Below are positions 25,566-34,157 of a stretch of DNA of 64,000 nt, piece by piece; within the stretch, counting starts at the first letter, position 1; each line of letters starts with the position of its first letter. A program made the position numbers and the translations under genes. Origin of the DNA: JAXGZG01 sp040771825 (GTDB lineage Bacteria > Bacillota > Sulfobacillia > Fermentithermobacillales > Fermentithermobacillaceae); the NCBI GenBank assembly GCA_040771825.1, contig JAXGZG010000004.1, forward strand, positions 186,001 to 250,000. Direction: 5' to 3'. The notes under the pieces are model-generated. The model worked only from the letters and a program-made list of their open reading frames with translations. It did not search any database and was not told the origin of the DNA.

Positions 25566-27524
25566 CTATTGCCGGGGTTTCGGGTCGCTTTCCAACACCC
25601 TGACTTCTTCGGTGTGCCTTCGCTCCATATCCCGCATTATCTTGCGGTCCCTCTTGGACAGCAGAACGATGTTGAGGTCGTAATCGTCTCCCGGGTATAG
25701 ATCCTCCCTCTTGATCAGAAGCTTGAGCCTTTTCCGGTGCACGTTGACGCGCTCTCCCCGTACTAGCACTATGACGTTGCCTCGCTCGTCGGCTTCCCTG
25801 GCCACGATTCCCTTATCCTTTAATGTGTTGACATACACAGAATCGCCCTTGAGGAACCCTCTCACTGGAGGAGTTGCCCCCTGTTCAGGGCGAGCCAGAA
25901 TCCTGAGCACAGACGCATCATGGGTTTTGAGAGTGGGAGCCTGAAGGACGGTTTGGTTGAGTGCTCTATTTTCTCTAGCATGGAAGGGCGTGGCCGTGGC
26001 TGTATCAAGAAAGTCTCGAGCCACCTCCATAACCTCTTCTGGTAGTCCAAGGCGCCGTGCAATCACTAGGCCTTGGCTCTCCCCAGGTGTCCCTATCTGG
26101 AGTCGATATAGAGGCTTCAGCGTCTCGTGGTCAAACTCCATAGACCCGTTGACGAATCCCCGGTGGGAGTCGGCGTAGGCCTTCACGTCCCCGTAATGAG
26201 TGGTCACCACAGTTATGCAGGCCTTCTTGTACAGATAATCCAGAATGCCCGAGGCCAAGGCGGCTCCTTCCCTGGGATCAGTCCCTGTGCCAATCTCATC
26301 CAAGAGGACTAAGGACCCTGGCCCCGCTTCTTTCAGGATGCCCGAGATGTTTTCCATATGGGAAGAAAACGTCGACAAAGAGTGTTCAATACTCTGACGG
26401 TCCCCTATATCGGCCAAGACTTCCGAAAACACTGGCATGGCAGCCCCGGGCAAAGCCGGAATGTGCAAGCCCGATTGGTTCATGAGGGCTAAGAGCCCAA
26501 CGGTTTTGAGAAGAACCGTCTTTCCCCCCGTATTTGGTCCAGTTATGACTAGAGTCTTGAACTCATGGCCAATCCAGACATCCACCGGAACCGCACCCTT
26601 GCCTAATAGGGGGTGTCGCGCGCCCTTCAGCACTAGGGCCGTGCCGTCTACTACGGTGGCAGGAACTCCATCCATTTCCCGGCTGAGTCTCGCTTTGGCC
26701 AAGGCGAAGTCACACTGGCCCATGGCCTCCATATCCACGCGGATCTCCCGGCCTGAATCCACAGTCAACGCCGTGAGCGCGCAAAGAACCTGGTATACGA
26801 TATCCTCTTCTTGAGCCCTAAGGGACACCAGTTGATCCACCAAGTTCTGAACCGCCGCGGGCTCAATGAACACAGTGGCGCCGCTAGATGAAGCAGACAC
26901 CACCACGCCGGGCACTGCATTGCGATGGGATGCTTTTACGGGTATCGCGTAACGTCCGTTTCTTACGGTTACATACCCGTCTTGGACGGCTTGTCGAAGC
27001 CCGGGCGAAGCCATAAGCGAACCCAACCTCTCCTGGATTCGCGATTCAACTTGCCGAATCTCGCGACGCACCTTTTTCAAGTCATCGTCGGCATGGTCGC
27101 TTACCCCATCGCCATCTATGGAAGTCTCGATGGCCTGAACCAATCGGGGTAATTCTTGAATAGACTCTGCGTAAGACCACAGAAGCGGCATTTCACTGCG
27201 GCGTCCCTGCATTAGCCGCTTGAACTTCGCTGCACCCCGCAGCATGTCGGCTATTCTGAGCAAATCGGCAGGAACGATGACTCCGCCTTTCTCGGCAATA
27301 CCCAAGGTTTCCCTCACATCGTGAAGCCCCTGAAGAGGTTGCCCGCCTGCGGAGACTATGATCATTGCCTCGGTGGTTTCGGTAAGCGCGGTGACAACCC
27401 TGTTCCTTTCATAAAGAGGGGTCATTCTATCGCAGAAGGATTTGCCTAGGTTACTCACGCAGTAACCTTTGAGACGCTCCACTATGCGATCATACTCTAA
27501 TATGGTAAGAGTGTTCTGGTCCAT
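25566..27524 (-). CDS. mutS2: MutS2-like ATPase lacking the C-terminal Smr nuclease domain
   Basis: 652 residues against about 780 for MutS2. N-terminal coiled-coil/clamp region, then ATPase domain V with Walker A TGPNTGGKTVLLKT (about residue 327), LVLLDEIGTGTDPREGAALA (about 405) and VTTHYG. It then has the KOW-like linker (LKGDSVYVNTLKDKGIV...) but stops after MRDMERRHTEE, before the roughly 80-residue Smr endonuclease domain with its HGLR-type motif. MutS2 proteins act in anti-recombination and in rescue of collided ribosomes, where Smr cuts nucleic acid; without it, only the ATPase/clamp role could remain. GGGAGG 7 nt before the ATG. The 257 nt up to the RND gene hold no gene that I recognise. 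Confidence 0.88.
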   Translation of the reverse strand: MDQNTLTILEYDRIVERLKGYCVSNLGKSFCDRMTPLYERNRVVTALTETTEAMIIVSAGGQPLQGLHDVRETLGIAEKGGVIVPADLLRIADMLRGAAKFKRLMQGRRSEMPLLWSYAESIQELPRLVQAIETSIDGDGVSDHADDDLKKVRREIRQVESRIQERLGSLMASPGLRQAVQDGYVTVRNGRYAIPVKASHRNAVPGVVVSASSSGATVFIEPAAVQNLVDQLVSLRAQEEDIVYQVLCALTALTVDSGREIRVDMEAMGQCDFALAKARLSREMDGVPATVVDGTALVLKGARHPLLGKGAVPVDVWIGHEFKTLVITGPNTGGKTVLLKTVGLLALMNQSGLHIPALPGAAMPVFSEVLADIGDRQSIEHSLSTFSSHMENISGILKEAGPGSLVLLDEIGTGTDPREGAALASGILDYLYKKACITVVTTHYGDVKAYADSHRGFVNGSMEFDHETLKPLYRLQIGTPGESQGLVIARRLGLPEEVMEVARDFLDTATATPFHARENRALNQTVLQAPTLKTHDASVLRILARPEQGATPPVRGFLKGDSVYVNTLKDKGIVAREADERGNVIVLVRGERVNVHRKRLKLLIKREDLYPGDDYDLNIVLLSKRDRKIMRDMERRHTEEVRVLESDPKPRQ

Positions 27525-27781
27525 GTCTGATCCTCCCTACCGCCATCTGAACTCAAATAGACAGTGACCTGGGCCAAGCCAGCTTGCGACCCACTTATAC
27601 ATAGCCGACAAACCCCTTGCCCGAAAGGCAGAAAGGAAAGACTTGTATCTCGTGGAATGGGAGAGCCGCGGGTCCCTTTACTGGATGGTCTCCAGGACGG
27701 TGAAGCAGGAAACAGACATAAATTCGCCTCCGTCCAGATTCTAGTACGGCGCCATGATAGAAGTCAATGTATCGATTTGCC

Positions 27782-30700
27782 TCACCTCCCCATGGGGAGA
27801 TGATTTACCCTCCATCGAGGGTCTCGATGACCAGAACCCGATCTTGTGAATCCCCCATGGCGACCTAATCTTCCTTGCGCCGGACCGACGTGAACAACTT
27901 GCCTGAAGCCGATAAGCTCAGCCATATCTCTTGAATTGAAAGCCTGCCCCAAAACCAGTTCTTCCTTGTTTTCTACCGGCGCTTCCTGTGTGGAAATCAT
28001 GACATCCTGAGGCTCCTTGGAAGCATCTGCCGGAACGGCCGGCACTGCCCAAGATGCCGTTCCCATCACCGGTACACCTCTCCCATCTTGGAGCGAAGTC
28101 ATAGAAGGCGCTCCCGCTTGGCTAGCCTTGGCGGATCTGTCCCTCACAAAAATGCTATACACCACCGGGATGACCACCAGAGTCAGGAATGTCCCGGAAA
28201 TAAGGCCGCCCAGAATAGATAGGGCCAGAGGCGCTTCCAGCTCGCTGCCCTCGCCAACAGCCATTGCCATAGGCACCAAGCCCACTATGGTAGTAAGGCT
28301 TGTCATCAACACAGGCCGGAGGCGTTTTGACGCCCCCTGGACGATGGCTTCCCGTACAGGCATGCCCTTTGCCCTGGACTGAGTGATGAAGTCTACCATG
28401 ACAATGCCGTTGTTCACGATCACACCGGCCAAGATGATAACTCCAATGAAAGCGGTGATCCCAAAGGCGTACCCGGCGAAGTACAAGGCAGCCACAGTCC
28501 CGATAGCAGCCAACGGCATGGTCAGCATGATTATCAACGGCTGTCCCATGGACTCAAAGGAAGCGGCCATCACCATGTACACAAGCAGGGCTGCCAGGAT
28601 AAGTGCTTTGGTGAGTTCGCTGAAACCTTCTGACATTATCTCGGACATGCCCGACAGAGACGCTTCGTAACCATCAGGAATGTTCAGGTCATCCACGGCT
28701 TCTTGGACATCGGCGCTGACCTGGCCTAAGGACCGCTCTTGCAGACTGGCGGCAACTATGGCTGAAAGTCTTTTGTCGGTGCGGCTAATGACCAGCGGGC
28801 CCAAACCGTCTTCCACTACGGCGATATCCTTGAGAGCTACTGGACCGCTGCGCCCTTGTAATCTCACTTCGCCGATGTCCTCTGCGGTGCTCACCGAAGC
28901 TGGATCATGCCTAATCACGACATCCAGAGTCTCGCCATTTACCTCATATCGCGTAACCGTCTGGCCTTTCACCAAGCGGGACACCGTCAGGGCTATCTGT
29001 CCGGGAGTAAGGCCGTGCTGAAGAGCCTTCTCCCGGTCCACTTTGAGGTGGACTTCCGGTTTCTCATCACTGAGACTTGATTTGACGTCTTCCAGCCCTT
29101 TGATGTCCTTCATCTTGGTCACCAATTCCTGGCTTAAGGAAGTGACAACTCCTATGTCGGGACCGGAGACCGTTACCCGGACTTGAGACGACATGTCTCC
29201 TGCCACGGCCGTAAGGGAGGATGTCATGTTGAGGGTGAGCCGCCAGTCGTCGCTGAGAACACCCTCGAGTTTCTCCTTGACCGAGTCCATAACTTGACTG
29301 GTCTTCCTCTCTTGAAGGGCACCTTCTGTGAGACTAGCCGCAAACTGGGCGTCGAAATCCTGAACAAGGCCCGACATAATTCCTGCAGCAGTATCCCCCC
29401 TGCCAATGGAAACGCTATACTTCTCAATATCCTTTTCTTTGTTAAGGATGCGTTCCACATCCCGCATCTTCTGGTCAATGTCTGTAAGGGGAGTGCCGTG
29501 TTTGGCCCGCACGCTAATGACAAAATTGCCTTCATCGGCGCTCGGAAGAAACTCGGTGGGGATCTTGGGAAACACGTAGGCCGTCCCCGCCATAAGCGCC
29601 AGAAGCACGCCAAAAACCACGGCCTTGTTTCCAAGGCTCCAACTCACCAGGCGGCTGTATGCTCCGGGAATCCCCGGGGTAGTGCCTAGTGCAGATTGAG
29701 GCCTACTGGAGTGAGCCCCCCTCCTGCGTCCGAACCACCTGGACGCCAGCATAGGAACAACAGTCAGCGCCACCACCAGAGAAGCTAACAAAGAGAAAGT
29801 GACCGTGAGAGCTAACTCCCTAAATATGATCCCCGTGACTCCACCCACGAAGACTACGGGTAGAAACACTACCACGGTAGTCAGAGTCGACGACGTAACC
29901 GCCATGGCCACTTCCTGGGTGGCGGCTTCGGCGGCGGCACGGGGCTCTTCCCCTTCTTGGATATGACGGAATATATTCTCGATAACAACAATCGAGTTGT
30001 CTACCAACATGCCTATTCCTAGCGCCAAACCTCCCAAAGTCATGACGTTCAATGTCAGGTGCCCGAAATACATAAGGGCGAAAGTTGCGATAATCGAGAA
30101 AGGAATGCTTATGGATATGACCAGAGTAGTTCTGACGTCCCTTAAGAACAGAAGCAGCACCAGCACCGCGAGCCCGGCGCCAATCAACAGGTTATTCTGA
30201 ACGGTGTTGATGACAAACTCAATGAACCTGGCCTGGTCCAGAGCGATGGTTGCGTCGAGCCCTTTGAGATCACGGGAAATCTCATCGATCTCGCCCCTGA
30301 CGGCCCTAGCCACCGACACGGTATTGGCGCTCCCTTCCCGGCGAATGGCCAAAGACACGCCTGGTTTCCCGTTGACCCGAGATATGGACGTAATCTTAGA
30401 ATGGCCTTCTTGGACTGCGGCAACATCTCGGAGATGCACTGGGGTCGGAGGCTGGGCCTTTCCGGAAACGCCCATCCGATATCCCACCACAAGATCCTCA
30501 AGTTCCTGCAAACTGGTTATCCGACCCTGAAGCCTGATCTGCAATTCCAGCCCGCCATGACTAACAGTCCCCATTGGGTAATTCAGGTTTGATGCCGATA
30601 TCATCCCGGCCACCTGATCTTGGGTTAGGCCGCAAGACGCAAGTTTGGCAGGGTCTAGAGTCACGTTGACACGTCTTTTGGTCCCGCCCATTACATCCAC

Positions 30701-31216
30701 AGCCGCTACGCCCTCTATGCTCTCGAGCCTCGGTTTGACCTCGTTCTCAACCAGTGCGGTCAGGTCTCCAAGGTCTTCGTCGCTAGAATTGGAGATAACC
30801 ACCTGCATGATAGGAGCTTGGTTGGGGTCAAACTCCAAAGTCATTGGCTTTTGGGCGTCTTCAGGAAGAGTAATCATCTCCAGACGCTGGCCTATGTCCG
30901 CCCTAGCCTCGCTCATGTCTTTGCCCCAGTCAAAAGATACGATGACAAGAGAAGACTCCTCTTTGGAGACGGAGGTAATATCCTTAATCCCCGGCGTGGT
31001 TGCGGCAACGGTTTCCACAGGAATGGTCACCAAGTCTTGCACTTCCTGAGCAGAGGCGCCTGGAAACCGGGTTATCACTGCTGCAACCGGGGGACTAATC
31101 TTGGGGAGAAGGTCGATGTTGAGATCCAGAAACGATACCGCTCCCACCAAGACTACAGCCAACATCACCATCACTGTGGTGATGGGATGCCTGATCGAAT
31201 GCTTACCGAGGTTCAT
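27782..31216 (-). CDS. RND family efflux transporter (AcrB/SwrC-like)
   Basis: Large inner-membrane proton-driven exporter, 1144 residues. Typical N-terminal helix (IRHPITTVMVMLAVVLVGAVSF), periplasmic-type loops with GVAAVDVMGG, membrane segments with LGIGMLVDNSIVVIENI carrying the proton-relay Asp, and a matching second half. Gram-positive SwrC/YerP-type pumps look like this and need no outer-membrane channel. It has an unusual tail of about 120 residues after the last helix (VVYSIFVRDRS...), low in complexity and then Arg/Gly-rich, ending in the 14-bp palindrome CTCCCCATGGGGAG (27786-27799); this may be read-through into non-coding DNA. AAAGGAG precedes the ATG. It is 20 nt downstream of the marR gene and so probably repressed by it. 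Confidence 0.92.
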   Translation of the reverse strand: MNLGKHSIRHPITTVMVMLAVVLVGAVSFLDLNIDLLPKISPPVAAVITRFPGASAQEVQDLVTIPVETVAATTPGIKDITSVSKEESSLVIVSFDWGKDMSEARADIGQRLEMITLPEDAQKPMTLEFDPNQAPIMQVVISNSSDEDLGDLTALVENEVKPRLESIEGVAAVDVMGGTKRRVNVTLDPAKLASCGLTQDQVAGMISASNLNYPMGTVSHGGLELQIRLQGRITSLQELEDLVVGYRMGVSGKAQPPTPVHLRDVAAVQEGHSKITSISRVNGKPGVSLAIRREGSANTVSVARAVRGEIDEISRDLKGLDATIALDQARFIEFVINTVQNNLLIGAGLAVLVLLLFLRDVRTTLVISISIPFSIIATFALMYFGHLTLNVMTLGGLALGIGMLVDNSIVVIENIFRHIQEGEEPRAAAEAATQEVAMAVTSSTLTTVVVFLPVVFVGGVTGIIFRELALTVTFSLLASLVVALTVVPMLASRWFGRRRGAHSSRPQSALGTTPGIPGAYSRLVSWSLGNKAVVFGVLLALMAGTAYVFPKIPTEFLPSADEGNFVISVRAKHGTPLTDIDQKMRDVERILNKEKDIEKYSVSIGRGDTAAGIMSGLVQDFDAQFAASLTEGALQERKTSQVMDSVKEKLEGVLSDDWRLTLNMTSSLTAVAGDMSSQVRVTVSGPDIGVVTSLSQELVTKMKDIKGLEDVKSSLSDEKPEVHLKVDREKALQHGLTPGQIALTVSRLVKGQTVTRYEVNGETLDVVIRHDPASVSTAEDIGEVRLQGRSGPVALKDIAVVEDGLGPLVISRTDKRLSAIVAASLQERSLGQVSADVQEAVDDLNIPDGYEASLSGMSEIMSEGFSELTKALILAALLVYMVMAASFESMGQPLIIMLTMPLAAIGTVAALYFAGYAFGITAFIGVIILAGVIVNNGIVMVDFITQSRAKGMPVREAIVQGASKRLRPVLMTSLTTIVGLVPMAMAVGEGSELEAPLALSILGGLISGTFLTLVVIPVVYSIFVRDRSAKASQAGAPSMTSLQDGRGVPVMGTASWAVPAVPADASKEPQDVMISTQEAPVENKEELVLGQAFNSRDMAELIGFRQVVHVGPAQGRLGRHGGFTRSGSGHRDPRWRVNHLPMGR

Positions 31217-31236
31217 TGCACCGCTCCTTTGCTGGG

Positions 31237-31662
31237 CTAGGCCAAAATCCTGGCCAGTATGGATATCAAATGCCGAATCTCATCGTTGGACAGAGTCTCC
31301 ACATAAGCCTCAACCATCTTGCGCTTCACCGCACGTAACTCGGCGATCATCTTGTCTCCCTCGTGGGTCAGACGAATCCATACAACTCGCCTGTCGCTTT
31401 GATCCCTACATCTCTCCACGAGATTGGCTTCTACTAGCTTGCTTGACAGAGCTGTGACGGCACTTGGGGTGATTTCAAAAGCCTCGGCCATCTGTGAGAC
31501 TGTCATCTGGATCTCATCTTGGAGAAGTCTCAAAACGGCGTATTGCGCCGGGGTCAGTTTCCCTTTGATCAACCCCATCACATCCCGGCTGACTCGCTGG
31601 ATAGCGGAGTTGAGGAGATCATCCAACCTTCCCACAAGGTCATTGTGCCCTGGGAACTCCAC
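31237..31662 (-). CDS. MarR family transcriptional regulator
   Basis: Winged-helix repressor of 141 residues from the chosen start. The wHTH lies at about 45-115: LTPAQYAVLRLLQDE, TVSQMAEAFEITPSAVTALSSKLVEANLVER, and the wing DRRVVWIRLT. The GTG at 31662 is preceded by GGGAGG with 7 nt spacing; a TTG 51 nt upstream in frame has no such site. It is the first gene of a two-gene operon with the RND pump, and its promoter contains a perfect dyad over the -35 (31751-31769), pointing to autorepression relieved by a drug or metabolite ligand. Confidence 0.88.
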   Translation of the reverse strand: MEFPGHNDLVGRLDDLLNSAIQRVSRDVMGLIKGKLTPAQYAVLRLLQDEIQMTVSQMAEAFEITPSAVTALSSKLVEANLVERCRDQSDRRVVWIRLTHEGDKMIAELRAVKRKMVEAYVETLSNDEIRHLISILARILA

Positions 31663-31730
31663 GATCTCGCCTCCCGGTTTCGCACACGTTTCACATTTAG
31701 TTAACCCAGCCAAATAATTAAGTAAGTTTA

Positions 31731-31769
31731 AGTATAGACGTAAAGATCCGCGAAATCAAACTGATTTCG
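31731..31769 (-). promoter_or_regulatory. marR-RND promoter with operator dyad over the -35
   Basis: On the minus strand TTGATT (31754-31759), a 17-nt spacer and TATACT (31731-31736) form a good vegetative promoter ahead of the marR gene. CGAAATCA (31751-31758) and TGATTTCG (31762-31769) are perfect 8-bp arms with a 3-bp centre covering the -35. This is the size and symmetry bound by MarR dimers, and the pump operon is the obvious target. A similar half site, TGATTTTG, lies at 31778-31785. Confidence 0.65.
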
Positions 31770-31923
31770 ATCCCTGTTGATTTTGCTCTCTGCACACCCT
31801 CCATACCGTTAACATAAACTAAGTCACCGTGTGGTTTTCGGCGATTCTGCGGTCATTTTCTAAGGGCAAAGAAGAACCCACACAGATGGGTTTCTAAATC
31901 AGATCATACGAGGAGGGTTCTTA

Positions 31924-32421
31924 ATGCGAAGGTACCTTCCCAGGGGAGAGCGGCCGAAGCCCGCCGGCTTGGATGCTCCCAAACCGGCACCCATAGACAG
32001 GGCGCCGCAGCCTGCACCTCTCGAGGACGTCAGCGCTATTCCTGCTGTGAACACACCCAATGAGCTTCCCATAGAACTCAACGGAACTGCGGAACTCGAG
32101 CCCGGAACATCCGAGCCTATGGTAGAAACATGGACCGATGCCGCAGGCAAGCGACGTCCACAGCCTAACCCAGGCGAATATCCTCCAGGCGGGCGTCCTC
32201 CAGGTGAATGGCAACCCGGTTGGCAGCCGGGAGGCGGAGCTTGGCCACCCGGCGGATGGCCTCCAGGGACTCCGCCAACAGGCCCGGTGAGGCTAGCTAC
32301 AGCTTATGTGCCCTGGCAGGTGTACAACGGGTATGTCAAGCCCCCCAATCTTCCTGCTCCGGGTACGATTTTCCCAGAACTAGCGCGGACGCCGCCTCTC
32401 TACAAGAGACCGCCCCAGTGA
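31924..32421 (+). CDS. cotJA: spore coat-associated CotJA-like protein with a proline-rich extension
   Basis: 165 residues. The last 45 or so (LATAYVPWQVYNGYVKPPNLPAPGTIFPELARTPPLYKRP) match CotJA, which is normally only about 80 residues. The first 120 are rich in Pro, Gly and Trp, including a stretch of PGE/PPG/WQPGG-like repeats (about 78-115) that is probably disordered and could be cross-linked or surface exposed. Followed by cotJB (16 nt) and cotJC, the standard order. GAGGAGGG precedes the ATG. Upstream, AACCCA/TGGGTT (about 31878-31895) can form a small hairpin. Expected to be mother-cell (sigma-E) controlled as in B. subtilis; I could not find a convincing sigma-E promoter. Confidence 0.8.
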   Translation: MRRYLPRGERPKPAGLDAPKPAPIDRAPQPAPLEDVSAIPAVNTPNELPIELNGTAELEPGTSEPMVETWTDAAGKRRPQPNPGEYPPGGRPPGEWQPGWQPGGGAWPPGGWPPGTPPTGPVRLATAYVPWQVYNGYVKPPNLPAPGTIFPELARTPPLYKRPPQ

Positions 32422-32437
32422 TTGGAGGGAAGTCAAC

Positions 32438-32710
32438 ATGGACCGCAATCAAATGGAGAAACTTCGGTACCTCATGGAACTGGAGTTCGTTGCCATCGAG
32501 TTGAACTTGTTCCTGGATACCCACCCCGGCGAGCGGCGAGCCCTGCAAGATTTCTGCGCAGTGGCACGGGAACTCATTGAGGCCAAAGCGGCCTACGAGG
32601 CCGAATACGGCCCCCTTCTGAATTTCGGCCTTGGTGCCCCGGGCACGGCCCCATCTTGGCAGTGGATCAACGACCCGTGGCCTTGGGAGATCAACTGGAG
32701 AAGGAGCTGA
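32438..32710 (+). CDS. cotJB: spore coat protein CotJB
   Basis: 90 residues, the standard CotJB length. Conserved features: LMELEFVAIELNLFLDTHPGERRALQDF near the N-terminus and the tryptophan-rich end WQWINDPWPWE. It is part of the inner spore coat in Bacillus, where it needs CotJC for assembly. It sits between cotJA and cotJC with 16-nt and 6-nt gaps; GGAGGGAAG precedes the ATG. Confidence 0.93.
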   Translation: MDRNQMEKLRYLMELEFVAIELNLFLDTHPGERRALQDFCAVARELIEAKAAYEAEYGPLLNFGLGAPGTAPSWQWINDPWPWEINWRRS

Positions 32711-32716
32711 AGAAGG

Positions 32717-33331
32717 ATGTGGGTTTACCAGAAAATGCTTGAGTATCCGGCCCGGGTTCGGACGTGCAACCCTAGGCTGGCTAAGGACGTGATTACTCAG
32801 TACGGCGGCCCAGACGGCGAACTGGCGGCGTCCTTGCGGTACTTGACCCAGCGGTACACTATGCCTATCCCACAAGCAAAAGCCGCTTTGACAGATATTG
32901 GCACCGAAGAACTTGCCCACCTTGAGATCGTGGCTACTCTTGTGTACAACCTCACCAAAGACGCGAGCATCAACGACATAATCAAAGCCGGGATGGATGC
33001 ATACTACGCTGACCACGATAAGGCGCTGTACTTCGTGAATGCGTCGGGAGCCCCTTGGGTTGCCTCATATATCCAGTCTAAGGGCGATCCGATCACCGAC
33101 ATCACAGAAGACATGGCCGCAGAGCAAAAGGCTCGATCGACCTATGAGTACCTAATGCAGCTTTCAGACGATCCCGACGTCACCGAGACCTTACGTTTCC
33201 TGTGGCAAAGAGAAATCGTCCACTTTCAGAGGTTCGGCGAAGTTTTGAACCTGCTGGAAGACTACTACTCACACCAGCGGGTATTTGACATGAGAGGCTG
33301 GGATCCGATGGCAAGCATCGTCCGGCGATAA
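32717..33331 (+). CDS. cotJC: spore coat protein CotJC (manganese catalase family)
   Basis: 204 residues, of the manganese-catalase/ferritin-like fold. Starts MWVYQKMLEYPARVRTCNPRLAKDVITQYGGPDGELAASLRYL, has IGTEELAHLEIV (about 65-76) and AEQKARSTYEYLMQLSDDPDVTETLRFLWQREIVHFQRFGE (about 135-175), which provide Glu/His metal ligands. In spores it is a coat component and may detoxify peroxide. Last gene of the cotJ operon. Its stop codon lies in the first unit of a 17-bp tandem repeat (33324-33391). Confidence 0.94.
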   Translation: MWVYQKMLEYPARVRTCNPRLAKDVITQYGGPDGELAASLRYLTQRYTMPIPQAKAALTDIGTEELAHLEIVATLVYNLTKDASINDIIKAGMDAYYADHDKALYFVNASGAPWVASYIQSKGDPITDITEDMAAEQKARSTYEYLMQLSDDPDVTETLRFLWQREIVHFQRFGEVLNLLEDYYSHQRVFDMRGWDPMASIVRR

Positions 33332-33391
33332 GCAGCGATCGGCGATAAGCAACGACTGGTGACAAGTAGCGCCCGGCGACAACCGGCGGCG
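33324..33391. repeat. four degenerate 17-bp tandem repeats over the cotJC stop codon
   Basis: Units begin at 33324, 33341, 33358 and 33375: GGCGATAAGCAGCGATC, GGCGATAAGCAACGACT, GGTGACAAGTAGCGCCC, GGCGACAACCGGCGGCG. The period is exactly 17 bp and the copies drift progressively. The cotJC stop TAA (33329-33331) is inside unit 1. Likely a minisatellite produced by slippage; no protein or hairpin role is evident. Confidence 0.7.
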
Positions 33392-33418
33392 AGGATAGGG
33401 CATAGGATTCGAAGCTAC

Positions 33419-33893
33419 CTAAGGGGCAAGCCCAGCGTCCTTCGCCGCCTGGATAGTCGCCCGGACGGCCACCTCTACAGCATTCCTGCACTTCTGCTGC
33501 GTAAGGCGGGCATTGGAAGGACGGAAATCTGCTCCCGCTTCGCCGGGGACGTACCCGATGATGTCTCTGCATAGACTAGAACCCATAGATTCCACAAAGG
33601 CGTCTAGAACAACCTGGCCCACCCGATTGCACAAAGCCTTACTCTCCTCATCAGCCGGGTCTGCCCTACCAACCAGAACCCCCACAGCCATGATCGCCCC
33701 AGTCAATGCCCTATATACCGCCGCTCCTAGCGACGCCCCCGCCAAACCCTGTGGCGACCGAGAAAGGGAAGTCGAGCCGCCAATACTTCGACAGTCCGAA
33801 CAGCACCGACTCTGCGCAGTTGAGACCTTTGGCACGCTCCTCGTGCGTGGCACCAACAATGCAGTCGATGCGAGAATAAAGACTCTTATCCAT
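33419..33893 (-). pseudogene. C_GCAxxG_C_C family protein, frameshifted
   Basis: Small redox-type proteins named for a conserved C...GCAxxG...C...C pattern. From an ATG at 33893 (after GGAAGGTG) the frame reads NCAESVLFGLSKYW and GFGGGVARSGGI, then a TAG at about 33715. The expected continuation, GALTGAIMAVGVLVGRADPADEESKALCNRVG..., is in another frame and runs to the stop at 33419. The break falls exactly where the central Cys should be (GGT ATA TAG GGC instead of GGT-x-TGC-GGG), consistent with a deleted base. A different member of the same family (51662-52069) is intact. Decayed gene, or a one-base sequencing error. Confidence 0.72.
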
Positions 33894-34157
33894 ATCAAAC
33901 ACCTTCCCTATCTAGCACGAAACGGCCTCCCGCGGCCCCCGACAGCCTCTGCTCTGGTAGCCGTTGGTGACCACTAGTCGTTCATCTCGGTAACCCAAAT
34001 CTTTTTCGACGCGAGACGCGCATCTACCTGTTAGGGCACAAATCGGGAATGCAGGAGGCTAGACCTAAAGGGCAGAAGTCGTATGTCGAGTCCATAGCAA
34101 CAGCACAGTCAGAACATGACAGCAGCACAATCAAAGGAAAAGAGGAGAAACCTCGGC

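Noticed and set aside
27525..27781. A possible small gene or insertion-sequence remnant between mutS2 and the RND gene
   Set aside because: No recognisable protein, terminal repeats or ribosome site; a short plus-strand frame there resembles nothing I know.
31860..31923. Sigma-E promoter for the cotJ operon (CATACGA near 31905)
   Set aside because: The -10-like sequence is too close to the Shine-Dalgarno sequence and start codon, and no matching -35 is visible.
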